Shown piece by piece: positions 61,231-64,000 of a stretch of DNA of 64,000 nucleotides. The translations under genes were made by a program, and so were the position numbers. Source of the DNA: Carnobacterium_A antarcticum. Lineage in GTDB: Bacteria > Bacillota > Bacilli > Lactobacillales > Carnobacteriaceae. The notes beneath the pieces are model-generated. The model saw only the letters and a list, made by a program, of their open reading frames with translations, made no database searches and was not told where the DNA came from. The stretch lies in assembly GCF_042658365.1 (NCBI RefSeq), contig NZ_JBHSQC010000015.1; one strand, written 5' to 3'. Each line of letters opens with the position of its first letter. Position 1 is the stretch's first letter.

Positions 61231-61334
61231 TTGCCTACCTTATCGATAGCAATTTAAAAGACTTAAGGTACTAAAAAGGAGTTTGCCTACCTTATCAATA
61301 GACATTTAATAGCTTTAAGGTACTCAAAAGGGTT
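61231..61334. repeat. 52-bp imperfect tandem repeat (two copies)
   Basis: Units start at 61231 and 61283 with TTGCCTACCTTATC. Each contains TACCTTA and TAAGGTA as inverted arms about 25 bases apart, so each unit can fold into a hairpin. Non-coding; origin unknown. Confidence 0.75.
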
Positions 61335-61424
61335 CAGGCGCCTATATTTTTTATTTTATGCCGATTTCACTCCTATCATTACTAAAAAAAGAGAAACTAA
61401 AGGTTAAAATAGATTAAAAAGAAA

Positions 61425-61458
61425 AACAGCCGCCAATTTAATCAGCAGCTGTTTTTTT
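61425..61458. terminator. Bidirectional terminator of copZ
   Basis: AACAGCCGC (61425-61433) and GCAGCTGTT (61445-61453) pair with one mismatch; T-rich on both strands. Confidence 0.8.
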
Positions 61459-61474
61459 TCGTTTTTTCACTACA

Positions 61475-61687
61475 TTAGTTTGCTGTTTCTACAACTTTAT
61501 ATTTCGTATCAGCCAGCGCTTCTTGAAATACCGATTCATTGATGTCTTTTTGGCTTTCTACCGTAGCCGTCTTACTGTCTAAATCGATCATCACGCGTTC
61601 AACGCCGTCTACTGCTTGAAACTTTTCAGCAACCGTACTGGCACAGCCTTCACATTTCATGCCTTCAATCGTTAATTCTTTTTTCAT
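61475..61687 (-). CDS. copZ: Copper chaperone CopZ
   Basis: A 70-residue heavy-metal-associated domain with the metal site GMKCEGCAS (MxCxxC, residues 9-14). It carries Cu(I) to the P-type ATPase or to the copper sensor. It lies 43 bases after copA, behind AAAGGAGA, and a terminator follows. Confidence 0.93.
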   Translation of the reverse strand: MKKELTIEGMKCEGCASTVAEKFQAVDGVERVMIDLDSKTATVESQKDINESVFQEALADTKYKVVETAN

Positions 61688-61730
61688 TTTATCTGTCTCC
61701 TTTAAATTTAGTGGTCTTGCTTTTTTCTAT

Positions 61731-63986
61731 TTACATTGAAGATGGTTTAAATCGTTTCAACCGCAAAGCATTCAATAAAACCGATATGGAACTAAAACTC
61801 ATCGCTGCTCCGGCAAGCATCGGGTTCAATAAAGGACCACCAAACAGGAACAAGATCCCCATTGCGACAGGAATGCCCAGTGTATTGTAAGCAAATGCCC
61901 AAAACAGATTTTCTTTGATATTTTTGATTGTTGCTTTACTCAATTCAATTGCCGTTGGAACATCCATCAAATCGCTTCTCATTAAAACAATATCCGCTGA
62001 TTCAATGGCAACATCTGTTCCCGAACCAATAGCAATTCCGATATCAGCTTGTGCTAAAGCCGGTGCATCATTGATCCCGTCTCCTACCATCGCAACTTTT
62101 TTGCCCTCTGCTTGCAATTTCTTCACTTCGTTTGCTTTTTCTTCTGGTAAAACTTCGCTTAATACGCGGTCGATTCCGACTTGTTTGGCAATCGCATCAG
62201 CAGTCCGGGTATTGTCGCCCGTAATCATCGCTACTTCTAATCCCATGCGATGCAACTTCTCAATGGCCATTCTACTGTTTTCTTTGATCGTATCTGCAAC
62301 GGCGATGATGCCAGCCAATTGACCGTCAACCGCCACATACATAGGCGTTTTTCCTTGGCCCGCCAATTCATCTGAAACAGTGATCAACGTTCCCAATGAG
62401 ATAGAGCGTTCCTCCATTAATTTTTTATTTCCTAATAAAACAAACTGATCATTTATCGTTCCTTCGATTCCATGTCCTGGAACTGCACTAAAATCATGCG
62501 TCTTCAATAAGGTCATCTTTTGCTCTTCTGCCGCATTGACAATGGCTTCGCCAAGCGGATGTTCTGATCCTTTTTCAGCTGAAGCAGCTAGCAGCAACAA
62601 GTCATCTTTAAGAAATCCATTCGTAGTGATGATGTCCGTTACTTTAGGTTTGCCTTCTGTGATCGTTCCCGTTTTATCAAAGACAACTGTTTGAACTTGA
62701 TGAGTTGCTTCAAGTGCTACGCCGCTTTTGATCAAGACGCCATGTTCAGCGCCTTTTCCAGTTCCTACCATGATCGCTGTAGGCGTTGCTAGTCCTAGCG
62801 CACATGGACAAGCAATCACTAAAACCGAAATAATGATCGTTAAAGCAAAGATGCCAGATTGTCCTGCGACAAACCACGTTAAACCGGAAAGCAATGCTAA
62901 GCCAATGACGATTGGAACAAAGTAACCCGAAATCGTGTCAGCTAATTTAGCTATCGGCGCTTTTGAACCTTGTGCATCCTCTACTAATTTGATGATTTGT
63001 GCTAAAGCCGTATCTTTCCCAACTTTAGTCGCTTCGTACTGAATCGTCCCATTAGTATTAATGCTGCCTCCAATGATATTGTCGCCTTTATTTTTTTCGA
63101 TAGGCATGCTTTCTCCCGTCAGCATCGCTTCATCAACCGAAGTTGTTCCTTCAGTGACCGTTCCATCCACCGGCATTTTCTCGCCAGGTTTAACAACGAT
63201 GCTATCGCCGACTTGGACATCTGCAACCGCCAGTTCAACTTCTTGTCCATTGCGGATAACACGGGCAGTTTTAGGAGCTAGGCCCATTAATTTTTTTATT
63301 GCTTCAGAAGTTTTCCCCATCGAAAGTGCTTCAATGTATTTCCCTAAGGTGATTAGCGTTAAAATAACTGCAGCTGATTCGTAATATAGTTCCATCGCGT
63401 AATCAGGATGTCCCATAAAAACTCCGACAGTTGCTCCTGCACTATAAATAAATGCTGCACTGGTTCCTAAAGCTACTAATGAATCCATATTCGGGTGGCC
63501 TTTAAATAACGCTCTGAAACCAACTGTAAAGAATTTTTTCCCTAAAAAGATAACTGGCAAGGTCAAAATAAGTTGGGCAATGGCAAATACACCAGGATTC
63601 ATTGCAGGGTTCAGGAATTCAGGAAGAGGTGCTCCCAACATATGTCCCATTGAAATGTACAATAACGGAACTGTAAAAAGAGCAGAAACCCAAAATCTCT
63701 TCCAAATGCTTTGAATGTAGACCGCTTTCTTATCTTGGTGCTCATCTGCTTCATTTGCAGAATCAACTTCTTCGACAGCCTCATAACCTGCATCCGCTAC
63801 TGCTTGGGTAATGCTGGAATCTGTAACGGTTGCCGGATCATAATGGATCTGCATCTTTTCAGTTGCTAAGTTTACACTGACCGTTGAAACTCCAGACAAT
63901 TTCCCAACAGCTTTTTCAACCGTCTGTGCACACGAAGCACATGTCATTCCTTCAATATTGAATGTTTTTTGTACATCGGGGCTCAT
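61731..63986 (-). CDS. copA: Copper-exporting P1B-type ATPase
   Basis: CopA pumps Cu(I) out of the cell. Order of elements: N-terminal HMA domain with GMTCASCAQ (residues 14-22), membrane helices, the CPC ion motif in VIACPCALGLATPTA, DKTGTIT phosphorylation site, SEHPLGEAI with the nucleotide-binding His-Pro, and GDGINDAPAL. Length 751 with one HMA domain is normal. The ATG at 63986 has no ribosome binding site in the 14 bases left in the window and the frame stays open, so the true start may lie outside. The copper regulator is not visible. Confidence 0.93.
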   Translation of the reverse strand: MSPDVQKTFNIEGMTCASCAQTVEKAVGKLSGVSTVSVNLATEKMQIHYDPATVTDSSITQAVADAGYEAVEEVDSANEADEHQDKKAVYIQSIWKRFWVSALFTVPLLYISMGHMLGAPLPEFLNPAMNPGVFAIAQLILTLPVIFLGKKFFTVGFRALFKGHPNMDSLVALGTSAAFIYSAGATVGVFMGHPDYAMELYYESAAVILTLITLGKYIEALSMGKTSEAIKKLMGLAPKTARVIRNGQEVELAVADVQVGDSIVVKPGEKMPVDGTVTEGTTSVDEAMLTGESMPIEKNKGDNIIGGSINTNGTIQYEATKVGKDTALAQIIKLVEDAQGSKAPIAKLADTISGYFVPIVIGLALLSGLTWFVAGQSGIFALTIIISVLVIACPCALGLATPTAIMVGTGKGAEHGVLIKSGVALEATHQVQTVVFDKTGTITEGKPKVTDIITTNGFLKDDLLLLAASAEKGSEHPLGEAIVNAAEEQKMTLLKTHDFSAVPGHGIEGTINDQFVLLGNKKLMEERSISLGTLITVSDELAGQGKTPMYVAVDGQLAGIIAVADTIKENSRMAIEKLHRMGLEVAMITGDNTRTADAIAKQVGIDRVLSEVLPEEKANEVKKLQAEGKKVAMVGDGINDAPALAQADIGIAIGSGTDVAIESADIVLMRSDLMDVPTAIELSKATIKNIKENLFWAFAYNTLGIPVAMGILFLFGGPLLNPMLAGAAMSFSSISVLLNALRLKRFKPSSM

Positions 63987-64000
63987 GGTTTGATAGCCAG

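Overview
The window reads as low-GC Gram-positive chromosomal DNA from the Lactobacillales. It carries a class II galactose-1-phosphate uridylyltransferase, PTS sugar operons of lactic-acid-bacterial type, CcpA-type cre sites, a lysine riboswitch, a guanidine-I riboswitch, a Zur-type operator and a BirA operator. The gene set fits Carnobacteriaceae, probably Carnobacterium; this placement is inferred from content, not from a search. I saw no tRNA, rRNA, CRISPR array, prophage or intact insertion sequence. A 147-base run of N lies at 27439-27585.

Layout. 1-1.4 kb: end of a tRNA t6A cluster (tsaB, rimI, a partial gene). 1.5-2.0 kb: a non-coding stretch with several perfect hairpins and a 24-bp palindrome. 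2.1-4.2 kb: CsbD stress protein, an extended SDR and an RluA-type pseudouridine synthase. 4.4-10.2 kb: Leloir operon galK-galE-galT-galM plus a LacI-type regulator, divergent from a stand-alone pfkA. 11.5-16.7 kb: a DUF975 membrane protein, glycerate kinase, and a transporter plus signal-less gamma-glutamyltransferase pair. 16.9-23.8 kb: mannitol operon mtlA-mtlR-mtlF-mtlD, with a PfkB kinase as a separate unit downstream. 24-26 kb: glmS behind a promoter with NagR-like operators. 26.3-29.6 kb: an N5-(carboxyethyl)ornithine synthase-like gene, then a NhaC-family transporter preceded by a lysine riboswitch. 29.8-45.8 kb: mostly single-gene units (NmrA-type SDR, lipoproteins, DUF421, AI-2E-family, VanZ, a repeat-bearing surface protein, a 5'-nucleotidase, YjdM, DUF1002, two HAD phosphatases, an MFS transporter, an OYE-family flavoenzyme). 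46.2-52.5 kb: alpha-glucoside PTS, GH4 6-phospho-alpha-glucosidase and RpiR regulator, continuing on the same strand into an orphan peptide-type permease pair and a P-loop kinase. 52.9-60.7 kb: Zur-controlled zinc-binding lipoprotein, deaminase, glucose dehydrogenase-like SDR, ykkCD guanidinium exporter with its riboswitch, ogt, acetyltransferase, birA-bioY, and a TrpX-like binding lipoprotein behind an unusual attenuator leader. 61.4-64 kb: copA-copZ.

Much of the window is sugar uptake feeding glycolysis. Galactose enters through the Leloir genes, mannitol through MtlA/MtlF then MtlD to fructose-6-phosphate, and alpha-glucosides through the PTS permease and GH4 enzyme; PfkA and GlmS both draw on fructose-6-phosphate. 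Several transporters sit behind direct ligand sensors (lysine, guanidine, zinc, biotin).

Most notable items: tandem, nearly identical IIB domains in MtlA; a four-segment attenuator before the TrpX-like gene; an intra-operon terminator plus a possible ATT start for mtlR; paired consensus DnaA boxes in a perfect inverted repeat; two unrelated intergenic tandem repeats of about 51 bp; and an unexplained hairpin-rich stretch near 1.7 kb.
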